Shown: piece after piece, positions 1-11,989 of the stretch
Layout: each line of letters begins with the position of its first letter
Position numbering within the stretch: the first letter of the stretch is position 1
Assembly (NCBI GenBank): GCA_033439795.1
Contig: JAUTDP010000002.1
Location: 1,302,001-1,366,000 of the forward strand
Direction: 5' to 3'
Origin: Sordaria brevicollis
Taxonomy: Eukaryota; Ascomycota; Sordariomycetes; Sordariales; Sordariaceae
DNA: 64,000 bases
The notes under the pieces: model-generated
Databases searched by the model: none
The model's input: only the letters and a program-made list of their open reading frames with translations
Told to the model about the DNA's origin: nothing
Program-made: the position numbers and the translations under genes

Positions 1-581
1 ATAAATATCGACCGAATCCTATAAAGGTAATTAATATAAAGAGTAATCGGGTAAAGGATATATAAAATTTACCTTAATTTAATTTAAATACTAAAATAAA
101 TAATAATTATCCTTTACAACAAAGACCTTTTACTTAACGTACGCTAAAACCTCTATATTATAAGCGTAAAATAGCTTATATTATATAGTAAATCGATTAG
201 TATATAGCGGGAAAAGGTTATTATTATATATAATTACCCTATTATATTTAATGGGGAGTATTAATACTAATAAATAATATTAGTACTATAATAATTTTAA
301 TACCTAAGAGGAGAATTCGAATTTATATATACTTAATTATTTAATCGCTCCCTAATTAATATACACTCGCGATTTAAATTTATTAATTTCCATTATATAA
401 TTATTATAACGATTATTAACGTATTATATAGTAATATCGTATAAATTAATTAAACTACCGTACGCCGTAACGTTAAACAATTTTAATTAACTATTATTCG
501 ATTCGTTAAGGGAAGTAATTTTCTAACTACAATTAAAAATATCGTATATATAATAATAAGCCTAAATTTACTTAATAAATA
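1..581 (-). mobile_element. RIP-mutated Mutator-like (MULE) transposase, C-terminal remnant
   Basis: AT-rich, RIP-mutated sequence with a minus-strand frame that is broken only by stop codons of the kind RIP makes. It shows no obvious frameshift from about 480 down to 60. Around 157-171 the frame reads F-Y-A-Y-N, which fits a mutated C-x-H segment of the zinc-finger-like tail seen in MULE transposases. The longer N-terminal part of the same minus-strand frame lies on the far side of the LTR retrotransposon (from 9,486 upward). I therefore read this as the distal piece of one transposase split by that insertion. The left end runs off the window. The family call rests mainly on the other piece, and this piece alone would be weak. 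Confidence 0.5.
577..581. repeat. Target-site duplication, left copy (AAATA)
   Basis: The five bases directly before the left LTR are AAATA and match the five bases directly after the right LTR (9,481-9,485). A 5-bp duplication is normal for Ty3/gypsy integration. Confidence 0.85.
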
Positions 582-879
582 TGATACCGGAACGGCATCG
601 TGGTTGTCACATAACGTCATTACGATAAGTGACAACCGCCGGCCAGCGTTCTAAACGGCTGGCGCCGACCGTTAGAACAATTCACGTTCACTTCGTAAAA
701 GCGACCGCGTTATAGCGCGCCGGACCTATAGAAGTGGGTTAGCCGTTCGAAGCTCGCGGGGTATATAATCTATAACCGCTGCGAGCTCCCCTCTTATTTA
801 ATTCTTCTTTTTCTATCAATTTATTAACGTTTATAATTATATATATTATATATTTTATAATACCCTTTCAACGGTATTA
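582..879 (+). repeat. 5' LTR (298 bp)
   Basis: It starts TGATACCG and ends CGGTATTA, an 8-bp inverted terminus with one RIP-type C-to-T change. It has the same length as the copy at 9,183-9,480. The differences I see between the copies are transitions, including TG/TA and CA/TA pairs in both directions, as expected from RIP acting on both copies after insertion. Confidence 0.88.
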
Positions 880-3800
880 AATGGTAATTGCAACTACAAA
901 TCGCAGTACTCCGACCGAACTATACCACACTATTATCGCAATCTTATAAAAAAGGACCCCGCGATCGTTAGTAAAATCGTCCTTATAATAATTTCCTCGG
1001 TAAAAGTATTATTACTAAATACGTAAGACGAATTTAGGTATTCTCGCAACTAAAATTACTTTTCCGTACCGGTCGAATTATTTATTCAATCTTCAATTAT
1101 ATTATTTACTTATTATTTATTAAAACGACGAATTTAAATATTTACTAAAACACCTCCCTCCCTTACAGCGAATTTAAATAATTATAAAGGACTTTATTAT
1201 TTATTATCCTTAATACGGCGAATTTAAATACCCATTATCTATTACTACCTAAATCCTAAATTCAAATTCTAAATATTAAAGGTTTCCCCCGTTACCGAAT
1301 TTTAGGTACGTAACGGTATTTAAAACTATTCCGATTCCTATTTATCTTACCCTAATTTCGCGACCCGAAAGCTATTTAAATTCGCGCTTATATATTTCTA
1401 AAAACCACCCAATAGGAATTACAATAACTAACCTTACTCGGGCAACCTCTATTATACCTAGTATATTCATTAATTCTAACGCGCTTAATAATTTATATAA
1501 CTTAACCCCTACATTTCTTATAATTAATTCCCGCGTTATTAAATTTATTCGCGATAATAATTTGGACGATACGTCCTATTTTAAAAGCGAAATTAACCTT
1601 TACAAAGACAATAAAAACGATAAAACCGCTATAATAAAACCCCCGCCCGTAAAAAGGAAATATTATAAAGAATTATTTATAATAACCTTCGTTTAAGGAT
1701 ACTAAATTCTCAACGTATTTAATAATATTTATACTCCGCTAATCGCTAACCCCGACCCCGTAATTAAATATCCGTTTATAAGCGCGTATATTTACGCCCT
1801 TTATTAAAATAAAAAATTTAAAAAAAACCAAATCGATAAAAGCTAAACTTCATTCCCTAATCGGCTACAACTATCAAATTCGTAATATAATTACAATTCT
1901 AAGACTTTAAGCGTAGGCCCCGACCTAAATTTCCTATTATTATTCCGCCCCTTTAAATTTAATAATAATAAAAAATCGGTAAAATACTTCGACGATAAAG
2001 TTAATCGTAATTACAATATTTTTATTTATTAAATCTAGTAGTAAGGAAATAGCTTCTCTAGTAAATTTACGACTACTTATACCCTCTTAAAATCCTTTAA
2101 AGCCGACCTTAATTCCTAGCGCAAATAATAAAATAATAATTAAGACTAGATATTAAAATTATTTAAAACCTATAAAGAGGAATTAATTAATATTATTAAA
2201 GAAGTATAAAGTAAAGAGCGAGAAGACTTTATAGAAAATATCTATATATAAGCCAACCTATCTTTAAAAAATTAAAGCGAATTTTTTAATAATTATATTC
2301 TCGAATATAAAGCGCTATTAAAAAACTTTATAATAAAATAAGCGGCCACTCTTAATTAAATTATTAAAAATTAATAAAACGTTCTAAAAGTATAAAGTTC
2401 GGATTTTAAGAAATTAATTAAAGCTTTGCAAAAGGTTTATATAAAGGCTACTAATAATTTAATTAAATAAATTAATAATATTCGGCGTATAATCGAAAAA
2501 GAAATTATAAACGTAATTATTAAAAACCTCTCCGGTAATCTTTATATACTTCCTAATCCCGTTTTTAGCGATATTAATAATAAACCGTCCGCCCCTATTA
2601 AATTATTAGCCCAATAATTAATAAAGGACCTAATATATTAACTCCAGGATTGATTTTTAGCCGGTAGATCCTCCCGCCCCCGGTTTCGTACGACTCTTAA
2701 AAATATACCGGAATCCCCTAAATCGGTCCGTAACCGCGTATTTATAATTAATTATAACCGTATTCTAATAATAATTAATAAACCCGATAATAGATTAACT
2801 TCGATACTTATATAAGATATTCAATATAATAATACTATAAACGGTTCCCGAACCGCGTTTATACTTATTATTCCTAACGATATATTTAATAAAAGGTAAT
2901 TAAATCCCTTTAATTTGCCCCTTAGCGTACTAAAATATTTATAGGAATAACGGTTTAATAAATATATAAATGCCTTCGATAATCTTAAGAATAGATTCCC
3001 GCCTCGGGACCAGCGAGACTATACGGCTTTTCGTCCGTACGCGCAAATTTTTACGACGTATATCTTCTAAAACCCCTACTTCGATTCTAATAACGCCCCC
3101 CGCGGTAAACTATAAAACGCTACCTTTAAAGCGATCGAATTATAAGTAAATAAATAATAGAACCGTTCTAATAACCCCGCGTTTAAAGTATAATTAATTA
3201 GATATAAGTCTAGACGAAATAATAAAAACGGAAATTTAAAATACGAATTATCCGAATCTAAATTAGTCCTTTATAACAATAAACTAGGCGGTAATAACGG
3301 CGGAAATAATAATAACCGAGGAGGTAGACTATATAATAATATATTAAAGCGGCCGAAAGCGCGAAGAGGAGGTTCCGGGATTGAATTCGCTATTAATAAC
3401 GATTTAAATAAAGAATACCGTAAAATTAAGCGTAAAGAAATCGGAATCTTTAACCCTAATATTAAAGATTTAAATGACGTTAATATTATTATAAACCTTA
3501 AAAGTAATATTTATATTAATATATACGCCTTCCGTAAATAAATATTATTATTCGTTATTAGAGGAGCTAAAAGTAAGATAAGTCGGTAAATAAGTCGACT
3601 ATTTTATACCCTATTAGAAAGAGTAATTAAAATCTAATAGATTACGGAAGTAAATAAAGAGGTTTAATATAAATAGAAATTAAATAGGATCTATACCCTA
3701 TTAAAAAAATTAATCGACCGATTTAAACTATACTCCGCCCTCGCTATTTAAAAATTCAATAAAGGATATTTCCTAATTATTAATATTATTAATAACCCCG

Positions 3801-6800
3801 GCGCCCTTACCCAATACGTATAAAGACAATTCCATTATACTAAAATTATAGGGATTATAGGCCGTTATAATTCTTCTAATTAATATAATATAATAATATA
3901 AATCTAATTAAATATAGACCTACGTACGAAATAATATTTACGAGCCCCTTAGGAGTACGAATCCTTATCCAATTATATAACGGAATTATCGTAAACTAAT
4001 ACTATTCTTATAACCATTATACATTAAATATCTAAGGAAAGTTTAAAGCGCGATAACGGATAACGTTTTAACGGTAATAAACGCAACCTATTACACTCTT
4101 ACAATAATATACCCCGCTTTAATAATTAATAATGTCTAGACCGCGACACTACCCAAGACCGTAATATTAATCGAAACTAAAATCGCGAACGTAACCGAGA
4201 TCGCTATTCGAACCGTAATTATTCCCAGGACCGGAGCCGAAATCGGGATTTAAATTATAACCAACGAATATATTAAACTAACTATATTAACGGTAATATA
4301 GAGGAAGATTTAGATTCGTCAATAACTAATATCGAAGCCGTACATTTGGTTATAAATATATTAAAGTAGTATAAAAAGTACTATAAGAATATTCGGATAG
4401 TAATAAAGCGAAAAAAATACGAAAAGTCTTATAAACCTTCTAAAGTAGTAAAGGATAAGAAATTTCGCACTCCTTCCCCTCTCGCCCTAGAATAATATAT
4501 ATACGGATATTGCCGTAAACTCCTATACTCCCGCAATATCCTATTTCAATATTTAAAAACTTACAAACTCGTATAGTAGGGTATTTTAATAAGGGAAGAA
4601 TTAAAATTAATTCCCAAAATTACCCTAAAACTAATTATATTATAATCTAATAATCTATTATAATTTAAGGAGGCCCCCTATATAACTATAGCCGAAATCG
4701 ATAATAGCCCTATATTTAACTTTATATATATAAGGATTAACGCGCGAACTACCCCATTAGCCTCGAAAGTAGAAATATATATAAACCCCGGTATAGGAAG
4801 AATATTAATCGGACGTCTATTCTTAAAGAAACTTTAACATTTAATCGAGACCTAATATATTAAAGTCCGCAGTATCGGAGGAAAACTTATTAAAATTACG
4901 GAATAAATTACGTTCGAAATATATTTAAAGGGATATAATAAAGAAAGCTACCCTACCTTAATAAAATTCAAGAAAGGAAAATAGGTTATTAATAAATTCG
5001 AACCAAATATCCTATTCGGTAACGACTTCCTATATTCTTACGCAATTAATACCGATTATAAATCTAGTATAATTATATTCCTTAATTTTAATAATTTCTA
5101 TATCGATTTTATAGTATAGGAAAATTCTAAACCCTACGTACGTAAAATAACCACTCGGACGAAAATTACGCTCTCCCTTAATTAATTAACCTATATACCT
5201 ATCGATTTTAAAGAATTCCCGAAGGGCCGGAGTTTTATAATAAATTCGAAGCACGCCTTAGCCGCGTACGCCGTTATTAACGCCAAAACTCCTTTAATTA
5301 TATTCGTCAATAATATTACAGAGGGTATAATATTTATACTACACCGATTTTATATTATTAATATTACCGAAGCAACGGATAATAGCTATTTAATTCTTAC
5401 TAAGGGTATAGTAGCGGATATAGTAACGCAAGCCCCAATATCCCCGTTAACCCTAAATACGGAATTCGAAATACCGACCATTCGGGCATTTAACGTTATA
5501 AAGGACGATTAAGACATATATATTAATAATATAACTAACAATAATATTTTAAATAAATTAGTATTCGAAAACTCTAAAACAATAATATAAGAAGTCGAAG
5601 AATTACTTAATAGGAGTAATCGAATAAAGTAAATCGTTTTGGACACCCCTAACAAATTAGGCCCAAAATTGCTAGCGAAAATAAAGAATATTAAAACTTC
5701 AATAAAAAGGGAAAATAACGAGGAAATTAGTAATAATAATCCTAAACCGAGGGTAAAAAACAAATATTCTATATTAGGCCTAAAGATTTCCGTTAATTTA
5801 CCGGAAAAGGTAACCGACCGAGGCATTTATATTTACGCTAAAGACCCTTATTTTATTAAGAAGGTAAAATAATTAATAAATAAATACTTAATAATTTAGG
5901 AAGAAAGAGGGGTAATCGATATAAATAAAAAGGATATAATACGTATCCCATTAGTAGAAAGATAGTAATATTAACGTATTTACGTTCAATCTTACTTTTT
6001 TAGTAAAAAGGATAAGGAGGTATTAGATTAAATATTCAAAGTACTCTACGAATAGGGTAAAATAAATTAAGTAAATAAAACGATTCTATTCGCTTATTTA
6101 ATATTCGTAATATAGTATATAATAAAAGGGTTAATAAAAGGGACGGGTTATTATTAATCTATATATATTTAATAAAATTACTATACCCGACTATTACCCT
6201 CTCCTATTCCAATCCGAAGTAATTATATTATTACGGAATAAAATATTTATTACTATTATTAATATTATAGCTTTTTTCTACTAATTTTTAATATAACCGC
6301 CGTATTATAACCGATTAACGTTAATTAACCCGCATAATTTTAAATAATTAAATATAATTCTAATAAATTACCGGAATTCTCCTATATACATCTAAAGATT
6401 TATAAATAGATTATTAATAGCCGTCGCTAAATTCTACAAAATATATATCGACGATATTATCATTTTTTCGGATATTATAGAAGAATACTTTAAGTACTTT
6501 AATCGCGTATTTAGCCTATTTATATCCCGCAATTTAGCCCTTTCTCTTAAGAAGAGCTATATTACGTACTTTAATATCGAATTATTAAGCTTTTATATAA
6601 ATACGTTAAAACTATTTATTACGGAGGAGCGATTAGAAGTTTTCTACAACCTAATATTCCCAGAAATATTAAAAGCGTTAAAAACGTATATTAGCGGGAT
6701 AGGCTTTATCTATTATTTTATTCCTTATTATAATAAATTTTCAAAACCCTTATAAATTCGAAAAATTTCGCTCCTAGCCGAAGGCCGTAAATCGAATATT

Positions 6801-9160
6801 ATTATATTTAAGAATCCTTCGAAAAGAGCGTATTATTATATAAAAATATCCTATTAACTAAATAAAAAAGAGAAAGAAGTATTTAAAACGGTTTAAAGGG
6901 TTATTTATAAAAATATAAAATTATATTATTTCGACCCGGATAAGTAAACTTTCTTTTAAATTAATAATTCCTTCGAACGTAAATATAGTATCGTCCTATA
7001 TTACTTCCGGGACGGATTTACGTAGGCACTAGGTATAGCTATCCTTACTAATTAAGTACTCCCTATTATATTTTTAAATAAAGTTCTTAATAAAGTTGAA
7101 ATGAATTATAGACCTTCCGAAATAAAAATAGTATATTTAATATAAGCGGTTAAGCGGTTAAGGATTTTATTATATTTATATAACCTCCCGATTATTATTT
7201 TTACTGATTATTTAATAATTAAGGGTATTTACGAATAAATTACGCTAAATATAACGTTAACGGACTAAAATAATTATAAATTAATTAATATATTTATATA
7301 TTTATCGTAATATAACCTACAAGTCTATTATATCGCTGGGAAATTAAATTTTATTCCCGACGCTTTAAATTATTTTAAAATTAAAGGGGATAAATTAGGA
7401 AAGATTAAAGAAATATTAATTTTAAATAAAATATAATTCGTATATACGGAAGTATAAATAAACCTAATAATAAAGAGAAGGTTCGTTGAAGGATATAAAC
7501 ACGATTTTAAATACGTTAAAATTTTAAAGGATATACGTAATTACTGTAAAATTACCGAAATCGATGGCGTTATTTTAAGTGCCGGGTACCCGTTCGAAAT
7601 TACTAATAATTTACTTTGTAATATTAAACCCGATAAAATTCGAAAGATTTACGTACTTAAACCTATAATTCTTATAATACTAATAATAATATACGATAAT
7701 AAATATTATTTCGGTAGGGATTGTATATTATATAATTTAAAAAGATACGTTATAGCGAAGAAAATATATAACGTAATAAAATACGTAAAATATTACCTAA
7801 TATATTAATTAAATTATACGGATAGGGAAATTATAATAAAGGATTATTAATTAATAAAACCCGAATACACTCTCCCAATACGTATAATAATAATAGACTT
7901 CATTACCGACCTACCCGAAATATTAACAACTTCGACGCTTTAATAAATAGAGGGCTTTAATATATATAATACTTTTATATTAATTATATATTATTCGATA
8001 AAGCGGATTCGTTTAATTCCTAGATATTTAATATATTTAATAGAAGACTAGGGGACTATTTTAATTAAGGAATTATTATTAAGAGATTAGGGAATACTTT
8101 AAACTATTATATTGGACCGAAATTATAAATTTACGTTTAAAATATAGAAAGGGATATAGAAAGTTATAAATACTAAATTATTAATAATAATTACGTATTA
8201 TCCGTAAGGTAACGGTATAACCGAAAAGCGTAATTAAAATATAAAGATAATTATTCGATATTATTATTTTATTACCCTAAAATTAAATTAGGTAGAGTTA
8301 TTATTAACCCTTTAATAGAATTTTAATAGCGCGTATTTAGAATTAATTAAATTATTACTATACAAATAATTATTTAATTTCCAATTATTTAACTTATTCG
8401 ACGTAATCGCTAGAAAAGATACAGTAACGGTAATAACCGAATATAAGGCTATAAGAGAAGGATTAAAAGAAAATACCCGAATAATTATAAATTTCGTTAT
8501 AATTAAAATTAAAAAAAAATATAACGGACGGTACCCGCTACGAGAATTCTAAATTAGAGATAAAATATTTTTAAAATTCTATAAAGGTTACTACCTATTA
8601 GGTCGCTTATTATATAAATTTTTATAATAATGTACTAGTTTATTTAAAATCCTAGTACGCGTCGGTAAATTCGCATATAAATTAAATTTACCTCCCGAAA
8701 TAGCCGGAATATACCCCGTCATATTAATAGCCTATTTTAAAGGATATTTATAGGAAGAGGACTTATTTAAACGAATTTAACCTCCCCCCGGCCCGGTCGA
8801 AGATATTTAAATAAATTTAAACGATAAAAGAGAATAGGAGATAAATATTATTTTAAATTATATATTCGATAAAAAAATTAAAGGATAGAAGTATTTAATT
8901 AAATAAATAGGATTTAGGTACAATTACAATAAATAAATTCCGGAAGAAGGTTTAAACAATATATAAGAGTTATTAAAAGAATATTAAAAAAGGTAGGGAA
9001 GGAAACGAACGCCTACTAAAGCCGTCGGTAAATTACGTAAACGAATTATATTTAACGACGATACGGCTAAATTAAAATATAGAAGGGTATTGCGGTCGAA
9101 AAAATAATAAGGCTATTTGAATATATATATATACGTAATTATTACTAAGGTTAATAATAG
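880..9160 (+). pseudogene. Gag-pol pseudogene of the Ty3/gypsy element
   Basis: The internal region of the retrotransposon. The first 3.5 kb should hold gag, but mutation is too heavy for me to point to a confident capsid or zinc-knuckle motif. From about 5,600 on, pol can be followed on the plus strand: polymerase Y-I-D-D at 6,444-6,455, RNase H near 7,200, integrase core aspartate at 7,896-7,898 and glutamate at 8,223-8,225. A C-terminal chromodomain (8,845-8,990) shows recognisable I-L-N-Y, Y-L-I-K and P-E-E-G-L-N-N blocks. Chromodomains in this lineage bind methylated H3K9 and steer integration to heterochromatin. In-frame stops are RIP-type (C-to-T or G-to-A). Short open frames at 5,509-5,872 are chance survivors, not genes. 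Confidence 0.8.
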
Positions 9161-9168
9161 ACTTCTTT

Positions 9169-9180
9169 AGGGAGCCGGGA
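9169..9180 (+). other. Polypurine tract
   Basis: AGGGAGCCGGGA, followed by two T and then the right LTR at 9,183. Its position and purine content fit the primer for plus-strand DNA synthesis. Two C residues interrupt the purine run. Confidence 0.6.
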
Positions 9181-9182
9181 TT

Positions 9183-9480
9183 TAATACCGGAACGGCATC
9201 GTAGTTGTTATATAACGTTATTACAATAAGTGATAGCCGCCGGCCGGCGTTCCGAACGGCTAGCGCCGACCGTTAGAACGGTTCGTATTCACTTCGTAAA
9301 AGCGACCGCGTTATAATGCGCCGGACCTATAGAAGTAAGTTAGCCGTTCGAAGTTCGCGGAGTATATAGTCTACAACCGCCGCGAATTCCCCTCTTATTT
9401 GATTCTTCTTTTTACATCAATTTATCAACGTTTACAATCACACATACTGTGCATTTCACAATACCCTCTCAACGGTATTA
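9183..9480 (+). repeat. 3' LTR (298 bp)
   Basis: It starts TAATACCG (a TG start mutated to TA) and ends CGGTATTA. It is collinear with the 5' LTR without length change, and it precedes the AAATA target duplication. Confidence 0.88.
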
Positions 9481-9485
9481 AAATA
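9481..9485. repeat. Target-site duplication, right copy (AAATA)
   Basis: Matches 577-581 exactly, immediately outside the right LTR. Confidence 0.85.
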
Positions 9486-11050
9486 ATAATTATTAATTAA
9501 TATACCTACCGATAATATATTATTATAACGTATTAAATTTATTAATTAAAATTTAATATACCTTATCGAATTATTTGGTTATTATAATATAAACTATATA
9601 CTACTATATAAAAAATAGCGTTAAATGTATATTAACAAACTTCTTTAATTGGAACGCTTTAAACGTAACGCTAATTCGTATTACGTTACGTACACAGCGA
9701 TAACGCTCGTTTAATTCATTAATATCGGCTTAGTCTTTTAACGATAGCGTATCAATAATTACTTTATTACTTTATTAATTATTTTAATTACTATTTTACT
9801 AATCCTCTTTTATATTTAACGAATTATTATAGGATTCATCGTCGTCGTTATCGTCCTCCTTATCGTTATTAAATAGAAAGGAATCATTACCTAATCATCT
9901 CTAATACTTTTTAATTATTTTAATAACGTTATAATTAATATACTAAATATAACGCTATAATATAATATTTAGCAATTAAATTTCCAATACTTCAATTAAA
10001 CGCTCATCGCCATTAATTATAATAATACCAAGGAGATTAATATTTAATAACTATACAATTTGTTTAATTTAAGTCACAAAGTACGTAAAATTAGCGGATC
10101 CCTCATTATTTAATACCGCTTAGAAAATAAATATAAAACTCTTCTCCTAAATAAGTATAATACTTTATATTATAGCTAAATAATAACGATTTATTTTATA
10201 CGTCGTATTAATCGATATAATAAATAGGCCACGGGCCTAAACTTTACGTTAATAGTCGTAAACCTAAAAAGCGTTCGAAAGTATAATTTCTTATTCGTCG
10301 TCCTAATCGATATAATAGTAAATAATAATACTATCGAAATTTTCTTTAAATAACTATATAAATACTTAAGTATCTTAATAACCTTTACGTAAAATATAGC
10401 GTATAACGCCGTATATATTAGCGAAATCCTTTTAAGTTAATGGGTATTAGGAATACCGCTTTTTAATTAAGGAATAAATAAAACGAATAGTATTCTCCCA
10501 CTATTCGAATAAATTCTATACCCAATTAAAAATTTCGTTATTTAATTTCAATACCCTTACTTATAAAAATAAATAACGGTCGAAATATTTAAATAGCGGA
10601 TATTTATCGTATATATTACTAACTACCCTCGCTATTTATTTCTAACTTATAATGGCGGTCGTAATAAATATTATAATAAATAAATAATCGAACGCAAATT
10701 TATTGGTCGTATAAAATCGCTTACTACGAAGGTTCTAAAATAGTATTTCCTTATACGAAATATAATTGTATTAATACTAATATTTAAAAATCTTTTTATA
10801 TATTAAGTAGGTAGGATTCTTAATTTTATACTTAAACGACCGAAAAATAATAATACTAAATCCCTTCCTAATATAAAAATAAAAAAAATCGACGAAAAGC
10901 TCTTCGATAATATTATATAGCAGAGGTAATTCGATATTAACAGTCTATAGCTCGCCATTAAAGGAGGCACTCAATATAAAGATTACGACGGTATCTAGTA
11001 ACCGAAAACGTTAGCGACGACGGGAAGGTATTTAAGAAATAATTAGCAAT
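9486..11050 (-). mobile_element. RIP-mutated Mutator-like (MULE) transposase, N-terminal and catalytic part
   Basis: A minus-strand frame runs without frameshift from about 10,560 down to 9,690, interrupted only by RIP-type stops. Recognisable in order are R-Y-I-L-R-K-G-Y (about 10,390), L-F-K-E-N-F-D and an acidic stretch D-D-E (10,270-10,350), then I-N-T-T-Y-K-I-N at about 10,190-10,213. That last block is where MULE transposases carry the first catalytic Asp in a D-x-T-Y-K-T-N context. Next come F-I-F and L-N-N-E-G-S, then I-I-I-N-G-D-E-R-L (about 9,990-10,020), the usual second acidic block. The frame stops at the retrotransposon junction and appears to continue at 581-1. The exact 5' end and terminal repeats were not found; 11,050 is a rough limit. 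Confidence 0.65.
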
Positions 11051-11215
11051 AATATTAATTAAAATCTAGCGATATAACGTACCTTATAGTATTATTCGAT
11101 TAATATAGTACGTTATAGTAATATATAAAGTAGTATAGTATTAGGGTTCTCGAGCAATATAACTATATGCGCGGTTTTACTACTCTAAAAATTACTAGGA
11201 CCCGATTTTTTTTCA

Positions 11216-11372
11216 TAAAATATAACGTTAATATAAAATATAGGGTTTTAGCGGGTAAAACGGGGAATTTTACATGCAGGTGTCATAGGCCGCCATAGGG
11301 TATTAGGGTAAGGGTTTTATATGGAGGGGATGTGTGGCTAGATTTGGGGGGATGTGTGGTCAGTTTTACCCT
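11216..11372. other. TG-rich island spared by RIP
   Basis: A short stretch inside the RIP-mutated block where TpG and CpA remain common (for example two GATGTGTGG copies near 11,328 and 11,351). It holds no coding signal. It is either a later or unduplicated insertion, or too short for RIP. No terminal repeats were recognised. Confidence 0.45.
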
Positions 11373-11564
11373 TATATAATTAATTAATATATTATATAAG
11401 AATTAAAATTATTAACTAAAAAGTACGCCGTATAATAAAATAGATTATTCGAAACTATAATCGTAAAATAAGGGAAATATTTCGAAATTGGGCGCAAATA
11501 TACCTTAAATAATATAAAGAATTATACTTTATTAAAATTACCTCCTTTATTTAAATATATAAAA

Positions 11565-11985
11565 TTATATAAGGGGTGGTCTATCTGCACTATTAAAAAG
11601 GTCTTAATCGACTGTAGAAGAAATGTTCAACTTTAAGTAACTCCGCGAAAAAAAATCGTAGAAAATAAAACGGTATATGGGGATTTTGCTGATTTTTTGC
11701 TTTAAATTTAGAATGCAACGACCTTTTAATTCTAGTACGCATTGAGTTTCTCTTGCTAAAAACCTCTTCTTAATAGTAAATATCTTAGGAAGGGTAAAAA
11801 GAAGTAAAGATAACATTGGTGAAAACGGACTTTACGCTTGAAAAATCCAGCAAAAATCAACAATTCCAACCATACTCTTTCTATTTCCCTAACCCCAACA
11901 TTGGTGAAGTTATACCTTATTTCATTTCCGGCCGACAGTCGACTAAGACTTTTCTAATAGTGTAGATAGGCCATCTCTTATATAA
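11565..11985. mobile_element. Small non-autonomous inverted-repeat element (MITE-like)
   Basis: A 421-bp unit with 51-bp terminal inverted repeats: left arm 11,565-11,615 and right arm 11,935-11,985. The arms share TTATATAAG at the outside and a CGACTGT block at the inside, and the mismatches I see are transitions. Two copies of AACATTGGTGAA lie inside (11,812 and 11,908). The interior keeps CpA/TpG, unlike both sides. A 70-codon minus-strand open frame (11,604-11,816) has no family signal. The ends resemble Tc1/mariner or pogo-type short elements, but the class is not proven. Confidence 0.6.
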
Positions 11986-11989
11986 AACC

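Larger units (their letters stand above)
582..9480 (+). mobile_element. Complete Ty3/gypsy chromoviral LTR retrotransposon, RIP-inactivated
   Basis: An 8,899-bp element bounded by two 298-bp direct LTRs and a perfect 5-bp target duplication. On the plus strand, mutated pol domains follow in Ty3/gypsy order: reverse transcriptase with Y-I-D-D at 6,444-6,455, an RNase H-type F-T-D-Y at about 7,200-7,211, integrase with D-F-I-T-D-L-P at 7,896-7,916 and G-N-G-x-T-E ending at 8,225, then a chromodomain at about 8,845-8,990. A purine-rich tract (9,169-9,180) lies just before the right LTR. Stop codons interrupt every frame throughout, so the element cannot act on its own. It is inserted within a minus-strand MULE. 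Confidence 0.9.

Noticed and set aside
5509..5872. Small overlapping open frames in the RIP block (minus 5,509-5,826 and plus 5,639-5,872)
   Set aside because: They lie inside the mutated gag-pol region and have AT-driven composition; they are chance survivors between RIP stops.
11604..11816. 70-codon minus-strand frame within the inverted-repeat element
   Set aside because: No domain, no start context, and contained in a non-coding MITE-like unit.
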